Shown: one piece after another, positions 47,250-54,567 of the stretch
Position numbering within the stretch: the first letter of the stretch is position 1
Layout of the letters: each line of letters begins with the position of its first letter
NCBI GenBank assembly: GCA_902761735.1
Contig: CACWLL010000006.1
Span: 258,681 to 321,536 of the forward strand
Reading direction: 5' to 3'
Source of the DNA: an uncultured bacterium
GTDB taxonomy: Bacteria; Cyanobacteriota; Vampirovibrionia; Gastranaerophilales; Gastranaerophilaceae
Length of the DNA stretch: 62,856 bases
Position numbers and translations under genes: made by a program
Notes under the pieces: model-generated
What the model saw: only the letters and a program-made list of their open reading frames with translations
Told to the model about the DNA's origin: nothing
The model's database searches: none

Positions 47250-47447
47250 TTACTTTCTTGCAATACAATTGTGCCAAAATTCCATAATTTTAAACTGTTC
47301 CGATTGAGTTATTATCCCTTTTGCTTCTCCTTCCAAAACATAATCGGAATAAAATGCTATTAATTTTTTAGCTCTATTTAATGCAATAGCTTGAATATTG
47401 GTATCCGTATCTTGAAAATTTTTATAATAAAAAATTTTGGCAGATTT
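47250..47447 (-). pseudogene. Coding-like remnant or small protein without normal start codon
   Basis: The minus strand is open for 65 codons and reads AKIFYYKNFQDTDTNIQAIA, then LNRAKKLIAFYSDYVLEGEA and ITQSEQFKIMEFWHNCIARK before TAA. The composition looks like a real helical protein, but no ATG, GTG or TTG lies in frame before the upstream stop at 47448-47450 (only an ATT at 47435). Either a rare-start small gene or the 3' remnant of a decayed one. It fills most of the gap between two plus-strand genes. Confidence 0.4.
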
Positions 47448-47472
47448 TTATCAATTAATGAGGAATATTTTA

Positions 47473-47481
47473 TGCTAAAAT
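47473..47481 (+). promoter_or_regulatory. Extended -10 for potassium transporter gene
   Basis: TGC-TAAAAT, then 10 nt to the ATG at 47492, predicting a leader of only about 3-4 nt and no Shine-Dalgarno. Confidence 0.45.
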
Positions 47482-47491
47482 ATTTTTAGCT

Positions 47492-48844
47492 ATGAAAAAG
47501 ATATGTATAAATTTATACGACTCATTTGTCAATAATATATATTTAGAGGTAGTAAAGTCACCTGTTAGAATTTTGCCTGTAACATTTTTGTTTTTGTGTA
47601 TTTTGGGTGGCATTTTATTATTTCTTCCGATTTCAGGCACAATGTCATTTATTGATGCATTATTTACATCCGTAAGCGGAGTTTGCGTTACAGGACTATC
47701 AGTCAGCGATATTGCCACAAAACTAAGTACCTTTGGGCAATTTACTTTAATGCTTCTGATTCAGATTGGCGGGCTTGGAATTATGACCATATCTTCAGTT
47801 ATTTTTCTGCTTTTGGGTAAAAAAATGTCCGTAACTTATGAAAAAAATGCGAGAAGTATGTTTGATGCAGAAAGTAAAGAAGAGATAAAGGAATCTTTAT
47901 ATTTGATTTTTAAGTATACATTTTCACTTGAATTTATAGGTTTTATGATTTTATTTTTGAGATTTTCATATCTTAATCATGATTTTGTATTTGGATTTAA
48001 ACAAGCTATTTTCCTTGCGGTTTCTGCTTTCTGTAATGCAGGTTATGCGTTAATATCAGATAATTTGATACCATATAACAGTGATCCTTTTATTATTTTA
48101 ACCGTAGCATTTTTAATTATTTTTGGGGGGATTGCTCCTGTAATGGCAATAACATTGCCAAAATTTTTAAAAGGTGAAAGGTTATCACCAGTTCTAACTA
48201 TAGTTTTTTATACAACGATAATATTACTTGCAGGGGGAACATTACTCTTTTTAATATCGGAAACGAACGGTGTTTTAAGCGGAATGAGTTTCTCGGATAA
48301 ATTATTAAATTCATTTTTTCATTCTGTAAGTGCAAGAACTGCCGGGTTTGGTTCAGTTGATTTAAGTAATATATCCTGTGGAAGTTATTTGACTTTAGTT
48401 TTTCTTATGATAGTCGGAGGTTCTCCTGGAGGTACGGCAGGCGGTATTAAAACGACTACTTTTGCTATATTGATTATTACTTGTATTAATATTTTTTCAG
48501 GGAAAAAGAATGTTGTAAGAAATAAAGAGATTTCCTATGAAACGGTTTATAAGGCACTAGGTTTGACATTTGTTTATTTGTCTGTTTTAACAATTTCAAT
48601 TATGTTGCTTGTGACAACGCAGTCTGTTTCTCATTCAAAGCTTGCATTTGAAGCCGTTTCTGCTATGGGAACGGTAGGTCTTTCCATGGGAGCAACAACG
48701 GGGCTTGATACTTTCGGGAAAATAGTCATAATACTTACAATGTTTTTAGGCAGGGTTATGCCTGCAATGATTATATATTACTTAAATTCAAAGATTACGG
48801 AATTTGATTTGAGTTATCCAAAAGCAAAAATATCTTTAACATAG
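47492..48844 (+). CDS. ktrB: Potassium channel subunit, TrkH/KtrB family
   Basis: 450 aa with the four-fold M1-P-M2 layout. Selectivity-filter regions are visible: SVSGVCVTGLSV, SAFCNAGYALIS, SVSARTAGFGSVDLS and SAMGTVGLSMGATTGLD. The N-terminal PVRILPVTFLFLCILGGILLFLP and length match KtrB more than the longer TrkH. Forms the membrane pore of a Na/K-dependent uptake system with the RCK protein encoded next. Confidence 0.95.
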   Translation: MKKICINLYDSFVNNIYLEVVKSPVRILPVTFLFLCILGGILLFLPISGTMSFIDALFTSVSGVCVTGLSVSDIATKLSTFGQFTLMLLIQIGGLGIMTISSVIFLLLGKKMSVTYEKNARSMFDAESKEEIKESLYLIFKYTFSLEFIGFMILFLRFSYLNHDFVFGFKQAIFLAVSAFCNAGYALISDNLIPYNSDPFIILTVAFLIIFGGIAPVMAITLPKFLKGERLSPVLTIVFYTTIILLAGGTLLFLISETNGVLSGMSFSDKLLNSFFHSVSARTAGFGSVDLSNISCGSYLTLVFLMIVGGSPGGTAGGIKTTTFAILIITCINIFSGKKNVVRNKEISYETVYKALGLTFVYLSVLTISIMLLVTTQSVSHSKLAFEAVSAMGTVGLSMGATTGLDTFGKIVIILTMFLGRVMPAMIIYYLNSKITEFDLSYPKAKISLT

Positions 48845-48856
48845 GAGAATATATTT

Positions 48857-49504
48857 ATGAAAGAACAAATTTTAGTAATAGGTTTAGGCCAGTTTGGAAT
48901 GTCACTTGCCAGAACATTAACCGAAAAGGGCTTTCAGGTAATTGCGGTTGATATGGAGCAGAAATTGGTAAACGAGGCAGCAAACTTCGCAACTGATGCT
49001 ATTTGTTTGAATACTATAGATGAAATGTCATTAGCTAAACTTTCTCCAAAAGACAGAGATTTGGTCATTTGTTCAATCGGTTCAAGAGAACCTTCTATTC
49101 TAACCGTTGCTCTTTTGAAGCAAATGGGATGCGAAAATATTATAGCCAGAGCCTCTGAAACTGTTCATGCAAGAATTTTAAAAGCAATCGGTGCGAAACA
49201 GGTCATTAATCCTGAACTTGAATACGGTAAAAAATTTGCAAATAAAATCTTATTCAAAAATATATTCTTTGATAATACTTCTGATGAGCTTGACTTGCTC
49301 GAAATACCTATTCAACCTTTTATGATAGGTAAGACATTAGTAGAACTTCAACTACCGGATAAATTTAGGGTTATTGTTGCGGGAGTAATAAAAGAAAATA
49401 AACTTACCCGCCCAATGCCGCAGGAGAAGCTACAAGAGGGATACAGATTGCTTGTAACAGGGAATAGTGATGATATTGAAAAAATGACAGAGGAGAACAA
49501 ATAA
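48857..49504 (+). CDS. ktrA: Potassium uptake regulator KtrA (RCK)
   Basis: 215 aa. RCK_N Rossmann fold with VIGLGQFGMSLARTLTEKGFQVIAVDME and an RCK_C domain from about residue 135 (LDLLEIPIQPFMIGKTLVELQLPDKFRVIVAGVIKEN). Binds nucleotides and gates KtrB; RCK_C domains of KtrA in several bacteria bind c-di-AMP, whose synthase is encoded at 13 kb. RBS AGGAG; overlaps the next gene. Confidence 0.94.
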   Translation: MKEQILVIGLGQFGMSLARTLTEKGFQVIAVDMEQKLVNEAANFATDAICLNTIDEMSLAKLSPKDRDLVICSIGSREPSILTVALLKQMGCENIIARASETVHARILKAIGAKQVINPELEYGKKFANKILFKNIFFDNTSDELDLLEIPIQPFMIGKTLVELQLPDKFRVIVAGVIKENKLTRPMPQEKLQEGYRLLVTGNSDDIEKMTEENK

Positions 49505-50130
49505 TGAATTTTGCAAGGCGTATTTATTATTCCTTTATATTAATCTTAATATGTTCTACCGTAATTACTATTGCAGGAATTAAGGGCTTTCAACGACTGG
49601 AACCGTTTGTAAATACCTTAAACAGCAGTAATACCGAGTCTTTATGTTACGCAGAACAAATGTTATCAAGTATCTCAGCAAAAAAAGACTTAAAGACATT
49701 TGAAGAAAATTTAAATAATGCAAAAAATAACATAACTGAAGTCGGTGAAAAAGAGGCTCTCGATAAGATTTCTGATAATTATTTGCCGGCATTTAAAGGA
49801 AATAAAAAAATTGAAGAAGAAACAATCAATGAAATAACTGCATTTTCAAGAATAAACAGGGTTGCAATGGAGCAGGCCGGTTTGCAAGCAAAGAAAATAC
49901 AAACTGTCGGTATATGGATAATAGTATTTCCTTCAATCTTTATATGGGTAATGGGTCTTACTCTATTGGCAAGATTAAGGAGAACATTTATAAAACCGAT
50001 ACAAGAATTGAATAATGTGATTTCAGAATATAATAGCGGAAACCATATGCGAAGATGCCCATCTTATACTGCTTTGAAAGATTTGCAAAAACTATATGAT
50101 GGAATAAATCGTATTTTAGATGAAAAATAA
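49504..50130 (+). CDS. Two-helix membrane sensor-like protein with HAMP-type region
   Basis: 208 aa. Membrane helix at residues 8-26, a roughly 110-residue external helical domain, a second helix (VGIWIIVFPSIFIWVMGLTLLARL, about 140-163), and a short cytosolic HAMP-like segment (RRTFIKPIQELNNVISEYNSGNHMRR). No kinase, cyclase or methyl-accepting domain follows, so it is a truncated receptor or adaptor. ATG overlaps the ktrA stop (TAATG), so it may sense conditions for the K+ system. Confidence 0.75.
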   Translation: MNFARRIYYSFILILICSTVITIAGIKGFQRLEPFVNTLNSSNTESLCYAEQMLSSISAKKDLKTFEENLNNAKNNITEVGEKEALDKISDNYLPAFKGNKKIEEETINEITAFSRINRVAMEQAGLQAKKIQTVGIWIIVFPSIFIWVMGLTLLARLRRTFIKPIQELNNVISEYNSGNHMRRCPSYTALKDLQKLYDGINRILDEK

Positions 50131-50145
50131 CCCTCACTTGCTATG

Positions 50146-50161
50146 TCCATATCTGACGCAT
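50146..50161 (+). promoter_or_regulatory. Cassette operator/promoter site 1
   Basis: TGTCCATATCTGACGCAT reads as an imperfect inverted repeat TGTC..ATAT..TGACR. CTGACG with a 16-nt spacer to TAATAA could be the promoter for the 39-aa gene. Closely matches site 7. Confidence 0.5.
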
Positions 50162-50208
50162 ATATCATTCATCATAATAATGTAAGCAATAATAAAAGGA
50201 GTAAACCT

Positions 50209-50328
50209 ATGGATTTTATCTCATTTTTGTTAGGCGGTATGTTCGTTGCAGATGTATTAGATGAGTACGACCGTGAAGATGAAAACGACGATTATTTTGA
50301 TGATTATGAGGAGGACGACGATTTTTAG
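50209..50328 (+). CDS. Small acidic protein (39 aa)
   Basis: MDFISFLLGGMFVADVLDEY followed by an almost wholly acidic tail (about 14 Asp/Glu in the last 20 residues). ATG has AAAAGGAG 6-7 nt upstream. The hydrophobic N-terminal 17 residues could insert in a membrane. Strongly acidic small proteins can mimic DNA or block basic partners; next to a basic 23-aa peptide under a similar promoter, a toxin-antitoxin or inhibitor role is possible but unproven. First gene of the accessory cassette. Confidence 0.55.
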   Translation: MDFISFLLGGMFVADVLDEYDREDENDDYFDDYEEDDDF

Positions 50329-50343
50329 TATTAATTAATATTC

Positions 50344-50381
50344 CCATATCTGACATATTGATAATTTCTTGTATAGATGAA
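50344..50381 (+). promoter_or_regulatory. Cassette operator/promoter site 2
   Basis: CCATATCTGACATAT shares the site-1 core; CTGACA, 16-nt spacer, TATAGA forms a promoter for the 23-aa ORF. Confidence 0.5.
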
Positions 50382-50393
50382 AGGCGGTTAATT

Positions 50394-50465
50394 ATGTCAA
50401 TCGCAGGCAAAAAAAGTATCGGAATATATAAAATTATCAAAATCAAAATTCAGGAGCAGATTTAA
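50394..50465 (+). CDS. Tiny basic peptide (23 aa)
   Basis: Starts MSIAGKKSIG, continues IYKIIKIKIQ and ends EQI. It has its own promoter (site 2) and an AAAGGCGG RBS 7 nt before the ATG. Five lysines alternate with isoleucines, giving an amphipathic, cationic peptide like small type I toxins or membrane-active peptides. Too short for similarity to be meaningful; coding status rests on promoter, RBS and composition. Confidence 0.4.
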   Translation: MSIAGKKSIGIYKIIKIKIQEQI

Positions 50466-50476
50466 TCTATAAAACT

Positions 50477-50497
50477 ATATGACACAAAATGACGCAT
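50477..50497 (+). promoter_or_regulatory. Cassette operator site 3
   Basis: TATGACACAAAATGACGCA: two direct TGACRCA copies 10 nt apart. It precedes CATAATAAAAATAAAAGGA and the 112-aa gene; the stretch TGACGCAT.TATCATTCAT is also shared with site 1. Confidence 0.55.
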
Positions 50498-50536
50498 GTA
50501 TCATTCATAATAAAAATAAAAGGATACAAAGCGTTT

Positions 50537-50875
50537 ATGACATTTGCTGTAATTAAACCAAAACCAGGAAAAGACGATGTAATCAGAATAGTAAGAACAA
50601 AACGGTTTAAAATGAACTATTCAAAGCAGTTGAACGCTATGTTCATGTGTTTGACTATAACAAAACATATTGCTTTTAGTACATGGATAAGACCTTATTA
50701 TATATCTTTTGACAGTGGTAATTTGTCATTAGGTATTGATTTTCATTACAGGCGGAAAAATATAGACCACAAAGGAATTAATATAATTTTAAGACTTTTA
50801 TTTTTGGAAATTGAAATTGAATGTACAGACAATAGGCATTTAGAAGATTATAAGAATAAGGAGGGAAATGCTTAA
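50537..50875 (+). CDS. Hypothetical cassette protein A (112 aa)
   Basis: Begins MTFAVIKPKPGKDDVIRIVRTKRFKMNYSKQLNAMF. Unrecognised. N-terminal strand-like segment, then TITKHIAFSTWIRPYYISFDSGNLSLGIDFHYRRKN and a helix ILRLLFLEIEIECTDN. The ATG at 50537 is chosen since an in-frame ATG at 50489 lies within operator site 3. RBS AAAAGGA at about 12 nt. Its end overlaps the start of the next gene, so the two products are co-translated and may form a complex. Confidence 0.65.
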   Translation: MTFAVIKPKPGKDDVIRIVRTKRFKMNYSKQLNAMFMCLTITKHIAFSTWIRPYYISFDSGNLSLGIDFHYRRKNIDHKGINIILRLLFLEIEIECTDNRHLEDYKNKEGNA

Positions 50876-51254
50876 ATACAACAATATAATAAAACTATAT
50901 GCAGGATTAACAAAAGAAGATTTTTATTATGCGTGTACTCCGTTAAGTCAGAAAACTACAGGCTTAAATATGATTGTATTTGTTTGCCCCAATTTTATTG
51001 AAAATTTAAGCCCGAGAATTTGGGTGCAAAACAATTATGATAGACATTCTGACGGTAACATACTGCCTGTTGATATTGATACTCAAACTGTTTCAAAATA
51101 TTATCGCAAAAAGTCTCTGAATCTTACAAGTAAAGACTTTGAACAATTAAAACAGTTTATAATAGCGAACAAAAAATTATTGCTAGAGGTATGTGAACAG
51201 AACCCACCATACTCATCAATAGAAATTTGGGAAAGAATAAAAAAGATAAAATAA
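50868..51254 (+). CDS. Hypothetical cassette protein B (128 aa)
   Basis: MLKYNNIIKLYAGLTKEDFYYACTPLSQKTTGLNMIVFVCPNFIENLSPRIWVQNNY. Unrecognised, soluble, mixed alpha/beta, with a charged helical C terminus (SKDFEQLKQFIIANKKLLLEVCEQN). Strong RBS AAGGAGGG 2-5 nt before ATG, overlapping the end of protein A by 8 nt. Stops directly before operator site 4. Confidence 0.7.
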   Translation: MLKYNNIIKLYAGLTKEDFYYACTPLSQKTTGLNMIVFVCPNFIENLSPRIWVQNNYDRHSDGNILPVDIDTQTVSKYYRKKSLNLTSKDFEQLKQFIIANKKLLLEVCEQNPPYSSIEIWERIKKIK

Positions 51255-51275
51255 ATATGACACAAAATGACGTAA
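51255..51275 (+). promoter_or_regulatory. Cassette operator site 4
   Basis: TATGACACAAAATGACGTA, nearly identical to site 3, ends 8 nt before TATAAT (51284-51289), so it overlaps the promoter of the predicted small RNA. Confidence 0.55.
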
Positions 51276-51295
51276 TGGTATTTTATAATAATTAT

Positions 51296-51412
51296 ATAGG
51301 CAAGCGATTCGCTATATGCCACGAATAACAATCAGAAGGAACACCGTTACTCACTTCGTTCGTAACAGTAACCTTTTCAAGACCGACCTTAAAATTAAAG
51401 GTCGGTTTCTTG
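51296..51412 (+). ncRNA. Predicted cassette small RNA
   Basis: No ORF, but promoter (operator site 4 plus TATAAT), two hairpins and a terminator fit a transcript of about 115 nt. Hairpin 1: GGCA-AGCG/CGCT-ATA-TGCC (51299-51320), with an alternative ATATAG/CTATAT pairing. Hairpin 2: ACxGTTAC/GTAACxGT around 51343-51369. A strong GACCGACCTT/AAGGTCGGT terminator stem (51381-51406) ends it next to the reverse transcriptase stop codon. It may be the retron template, though it is opposite in strand to the RT and lacks clear a1/a2 repeats, or a regulator. Confidence 0.5.
51381..51406. terminator. Bidirectional terminator between sRNA and RT
   Basis: GACCGACCTT and AAGGTCGGTTTC pair around an AAAATTA loop, between convergent transcripts. 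Confidence 0.75.
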
Positions 51413-51413
51413 A

Positions 51414-52286
51414 TTAAAAAAATTTATGTTTCAAAAAAATAGTAACAACTACATAATATTTATGTTCTAATTTTTCAGCATACTGTTTTAGTTGTGTATA
51501 AAAATGACTGTCAACGTGTTTTATATAAGAAATGTACCCTTCCAGCTGCCTTATTCTTTTGGTATCCCAAGCTAAATGTTTTGTTTCTTTAATGCTTGAA
51601 TTACAAATATAGATTACATAACTATGCAGCATCGCCCTGATTTTTCTTTTAAAATCTTTTGGCAACCGTACCCGATAATTATTCACAACAAGTCCTAAAA
51701 TGTTTTGTTGCTTATTATCTGAGATATATTTTGTTTTCTTTTTGTTTATTTTGTACCCGTAAAATGCTAAGAGTGCAGTAACTTTCTTTTCTACAATTTC
51801 CAATGTTTCTTTGCAGTACGAAGAAAAAGTCAAATCATCAACATATCTGGTGTAATCAACACCAAAAGCAGAACTTACTGACCTGATTTCTTTATCAATT
51901 TTTTTAAAACAAGCGTTTGCGATATGTGATGATGTCGGAGCACCTGTCGGCAATTTACCGTTTATGGTTACAAGTGATAAATAACTAAAAGAATTATAAT
52001 TCTGATTTATCCTGCGACATACTTTTGACACTACCCGTTGAATTTCATAGCTCGGAACAGAATCATAAAAACTTTTAATATCCATTTTTAAAATCCATTT
52101 TTTACCGGAATGAATTTTTGCAGAATTAAGTGTGTCCGCTTTATACGGATAAAGCCATTTTATCGCATTTAGGAAAAATCTTTGTTTTGCTTTTAATTCA
52201 TCACAAGGAATATGTATTATGCGATTTTTAATTCTTTTTATTGTGTAATAATATTCATCGCTGATGTAAAATTTATTTGAAGTCAT
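51414..52286 (-). CDS. Retron-type reverse transcriptase
   Basis: 290 aa. The order of motifs is that of retron RTs: SAKIHSGKKWILKMDIKSFY (residues 57-75), where SAKIH replaces the retron X motif NAxxH; LPTGAPTSSHIAN (112-124); active-site YTRYVDDLTFS (145-155); and NILGLVVNNYRVRLP (about 195-210), equivalent to the retron VTG region. It should copy a structured RNA into msDNA. ATG with AAGGAG, 24 nt after the stop of the DnaB-like gene, same transcript. No msr-msd is directly upstream, so the template RNA is elsewhere. Confidence 0.9.
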   Translation of the reverse strand: MTSNKFYISDEYYYTIKRIKNRIIHIPCDELKAKQRFFLNAIKWLYPYKADTLNSAKIHSGKKWILKMDIKSFYDSVPSYEIQRVVSKVCRRINQNYNSFSYLSLVTINGKLPTGAPTSSHIANACFKKIDKEIRSVSSAFGVDYTRYVDDLTFSSYCKETLEIVEKKVTALLAFYGYKINKKKTKYISDNKQQNILGLVVNNYRVRLPKDFKRKIRAMLHSYVIYICNSSIKETKHLAWDTKRIRQLEGYISYIKHVDSHFYTQLKQYAEKLEHKYYVVVTIFLKHKFF

Positions 52287-52310
52287 AAGCACTCCTTAAA
52301 AAGCATCAAA

Positions 52311-53159
52311 TTAATTTAACAGTGGATTCAAAAACTTCATTATAGATGCTCTGAAAAGTAATCTAATAGTACCGACGCATCCTCCTCTGTTTTTGGCAAC
52401 AATTATTTCGGCTTCACCTTTTACGCGTGCATAATCTTCTTCATCATAATCAGGATTAGTGTAGTAGTCTCTTCTATAAATAAACATAACAACATCAGAT
52501 ATATTTTCTATTGCACCGCTTTCTCTCAAATCCGATAATAACGGTCTTTTATCACATCTTGACTCTAACGCTCTTGATAGCTGCGAAGTCATAAAAATAA
52601 TACAATTATTATCTTTTGCAATCATCTTTAAATCTCTCATAATTTTTTCAAAAGATTCCGAGCGAGGTTTCTTACTCGGTACATCAATAAGCTGTAAATA
52701 ATCTATAAAAACAAATTTAGGTTTTTCTTGTTCAATTTTTTCTTTTATTTCCTCTATATTATGAGAATTATCGATTATTGTGAGGTCATATTCTGAAATT
52801 TTATTAAGTGCTTCCGCAATTTTTTCTACACTTTGTTTTCTTCTTGAAATGTCTTCGGGATGTCTTAACAAAATAGCATCTACTTCTCCGATTTGACACA
52901 GCAGTCTTTTTATAAGTTGTTCATCACTCATTTCTAAAGAAAAAAATAAACATTTTTTATGCTGCTCAAGTAAATTCAGCATAATATTTGTCATAAAGCA
53001 GGTTTTGCCCATGGCAGGTCTTGCCCCGATTGTTATCAGACTTGAATTTTCAACCCTACTCAAAATATTGTCCAAATCTTTAAACCCTGTTTGCAATACA
53101 GGAGGTTTTTCCTCAAAAATACTTTCATAAACCTTTTCTAAAACTTCTTTTTTAATCAT
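52311..53159 (-). CDS. DnaB-like helicase C-terminal ATPase domain, standalone
   Basis: 282 aa RecA-fold ATPase matching only the C-terminal half of replicative helicase DnaB. TGFKDLDNIL, Walker A GARPAMGKT (about residues 45-53), FFSLEMSDEQLIKRLL, Walker B FVFIDYLQL, MTSQLSRALE, DLRESGAIENISDVVMFIYR and AKNRGG are in DnaB order. The N-terminal scaffolding domain is absent, so it is not the chromosomal replicative helicase. First gene of the operon with the retron RT; start at 53159 has AAAAGGAG 8 nt upstream. It is the best candidate for the effector or processing partner of the retron (inference). Confidence 0.88.
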   Translation of the reverse strand: MIKKEVLEKVYESIFEEKPPVLQTGFKDLDNILSRVENSSLITIGARPAMGKTCFMTNIMLNLLEQHKKCLFFSLEMSDEQLIKRLLCQIGEVDAILLRHPEDISRRKQSVEKIAEALNKISEYDLTIIDNSHNIEEIKEKIEQEKPKFVFIDYLQLIDVPSKKPRSESFEKIMRDLKMIAKDNNCIIFMTSQLSRALESRCDKRPLLSDLRESGAIENISDVVMFIYRRDYYTNPDYDEEDYARVKGEAEIIVAKNRGGCVGTIRLLFRASIMKFLNPLLN

Positions 53160-53197
53160 AATTTTTCTCCTTTTAATTTTATTATCCAACTCACTCC

Positions 53198-53215
53198 CGT
53201 CATTTTGTGTCATAT
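53198..53215 (-). promoter_or_regulatory. Cassette operator site 5
   Basis: On the minus strand ATATGACACAAAATGACG, identical to sites 3 and 4 over 18 nt, downstream of TATAAT (about 53223-53228) of the helicase-RT operon, a position suited to repression. Confidence 0.6.
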
Positions 53216-53258
53216 GTTTTTGTATTATAATAATCAAGTGTTGATAATGTTTTCATAG

Positions 53259-53277
53259 TGCGTCACAGATTGTCATA
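53259..53277 (-). promoter_or_regulatory. Cassette operator site 6
   Basis: On the minus strand TATGACAATCTGTGACGCA: same two TGAC half-sites and spacing as site 3 but a different centre. It lies in the divergent promoter region between the helicase and nuclease genes. Confidence 0.55.
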
Positions 53278-53321
53278 AGCGCATGCTATTCTGATATTAT
53301 AAAAATAGAAAGGAGTTAAGT

Positions 53322-54473
53322 ATGTCTGAAAATCAAAAAGGGAATTTATCAGAACTAATAAATGATTTATCAAAAAATGTAATGTTTAGGCTTTCTCTTG
53401 GCTCAAAAGAATTGTTTCACTCAAATTTTTGGGCTTGGTTATTAAATGAATATGGAAATAAAGCAACAAAAATATTTCAAGAAAACTGTGATAATGATAT
53501 TTGTGATGTATGTAGAGAAATGAGTCATACTGATTTGTCATTTGAATCTAATGGTAATTTAATTATCATTGAAAATAAGTTCAAGTCATATCCCAACTTG
53601 GAGCAATTACAAAGATATGCATATGAAAATTGTGATAATGGTCTTGATCATATTATTTTAGTTAGTTATTTTGAACCAACTTTTTTATCAGCTAATGGCG
53701 TTTCAAAGTTATCTGACAATTTGTATGAATATAAAGGCAATTACGAATATAAAAATAAAATTGTTGAATTATCTTTTAAGTTTAAGTATCTTTCATATAC
53801 TGATATTTTACTTAATTTAAGAAATTTTTGTCAAAATGTTTTACCGGAGCATAAAAAATATGTAGAGGATTATATATGGATGCTACAAAGTTTAATTGAT
53901 TTAAAAATATATTTATCTATGGAACATAATCCGAATAAAACTTTTCTTGATTTTATAAATGAGATAGATAAGGATGCAAATAAGGAAAAAGCAAAAGTTT
54001 TTAATTTTTATGAAACAATAAAAAAAATTTTTTGCTGTAATTTAATGACCAGTCTATTAAAAGATATAAATACTAAATTTGATAAGTGGGGAACTTTTAA
54101 TTATGCTTCAAGAGCAAATCACGTATACATGGATATTTTTATTTGTACCCCAAAACTAGGTATTATGAAAGATTTGGGTTTGCAATTAGTTTGTCAGGAA
54201 AATGAAAACCTACGTAAAAATATCCATGTTGATAAAGAAAGAGATAAAAACATAAGGGAAAAAATAAATAGTAACAGAAATGAGTATAAGTGGTTTTTTG
54301 AAAACACAAAAGATGGAAGTAGAAAAAAAATCCTTGGCTATGAATATGAAAAGGATGCTTGGTTATATAGGACATGTAATTCTGAAGTTTATGCGATAAA
54401 TAACAAGAAATATTCAGAAATACTTGCAATGTACCAAAACGAAGTCCAGGAAATAGAGAAATTATGTGAATAA
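53322..54473 (+). CDS. PD-(D/E)XK nuclease superfamily protein
   Basis: 383 aa. HTDLSFESNGNLIIIENKFKSYPNLEQLQRYA (about residues 67-98) carries a D...E-x-K catalytic core on two strands followed by a Gln-containing helix, as in the PDDEXK_4-type family; the N-terminal FHSNFWAWLL is also common there. Such proteins occur frequently near defence genes. The C-terminal half is charged and helical, ending with YEKDAWLYRTC. Strong RBS (AAAGGAG). Divergent from the helicase-RT operon, sharing its operator region. Confidence 0.75.
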   Translation: MSENQKGNLSELINDLSKNVMFRLSLGSKELFHSNFWAWLLNEYGNKATKIFQENCDNDICDVCREMSHTDLSFESNGNLIIIENKFKSYPNLEQLQRYAYENCDNGLDHIILVSYFEPTFLSANGVSKLSDNLYEYKGNYEYKNKIVELSFKFKYLSYTDILLNLRNFCQNVLPEHKKYVEDYIWMLQSLIDLKIYLSMEHNPNKTFLDFINEIDKDANKEKAKVFNFYETIKKIFCCNLMTSLLKDINTKFDKWGTFNYASRANHVYMDIFICTPKLGIMKDLGLQLVCQENENLRKNIHVDKERDKNIREKINSNRNEYKWFFENTKDGSRKKILGYEYEKDAWLYRTCNSEVYAINNKKYSEILAMYQNEVQEIEKLCE

Positions 54474-54503
54474 ATAAGAATCTTTTAAACCCTCAATACA
54501 TCT

Positions 54504-54539
54504 ATGTCCATATATGACACATGGCTGTTTTATAATATA
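54504..54539 (+). promoter_or_regulatory. Cassette operator site 7 and promoter of the WYL regulator
   Basis: TGTCCATATATGACACAT has the inverted form TGTC..ATAT..TGACA, almost identical to site 1. ATGACA with a 16-nt spacer to TATAAT is the promoter, so the regulator probably controls itself. Confidence 0.55.
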
Positions 54540-54567
54540 ATTGTCAGAAATAAAAAACAGGTGAAAT

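Noticed and set aside
50489-50536. N-terminal extension of cassette protein A
   Set aside because: The in-frame ATG at 50489 lies inside operator site 3 and has no RBS; the ATG at 50537 has one.
51414-52286. RT as part of a diversity-generating retroelement or group II intron
   Set aside because: Motifs (SAKIH, LPTGAPTS, YVDDLTFS, ILGLVVN) are retron-like; no maturase/HNH domain, no template/variable repeat pair and no Avd-like gene were seen nearby.
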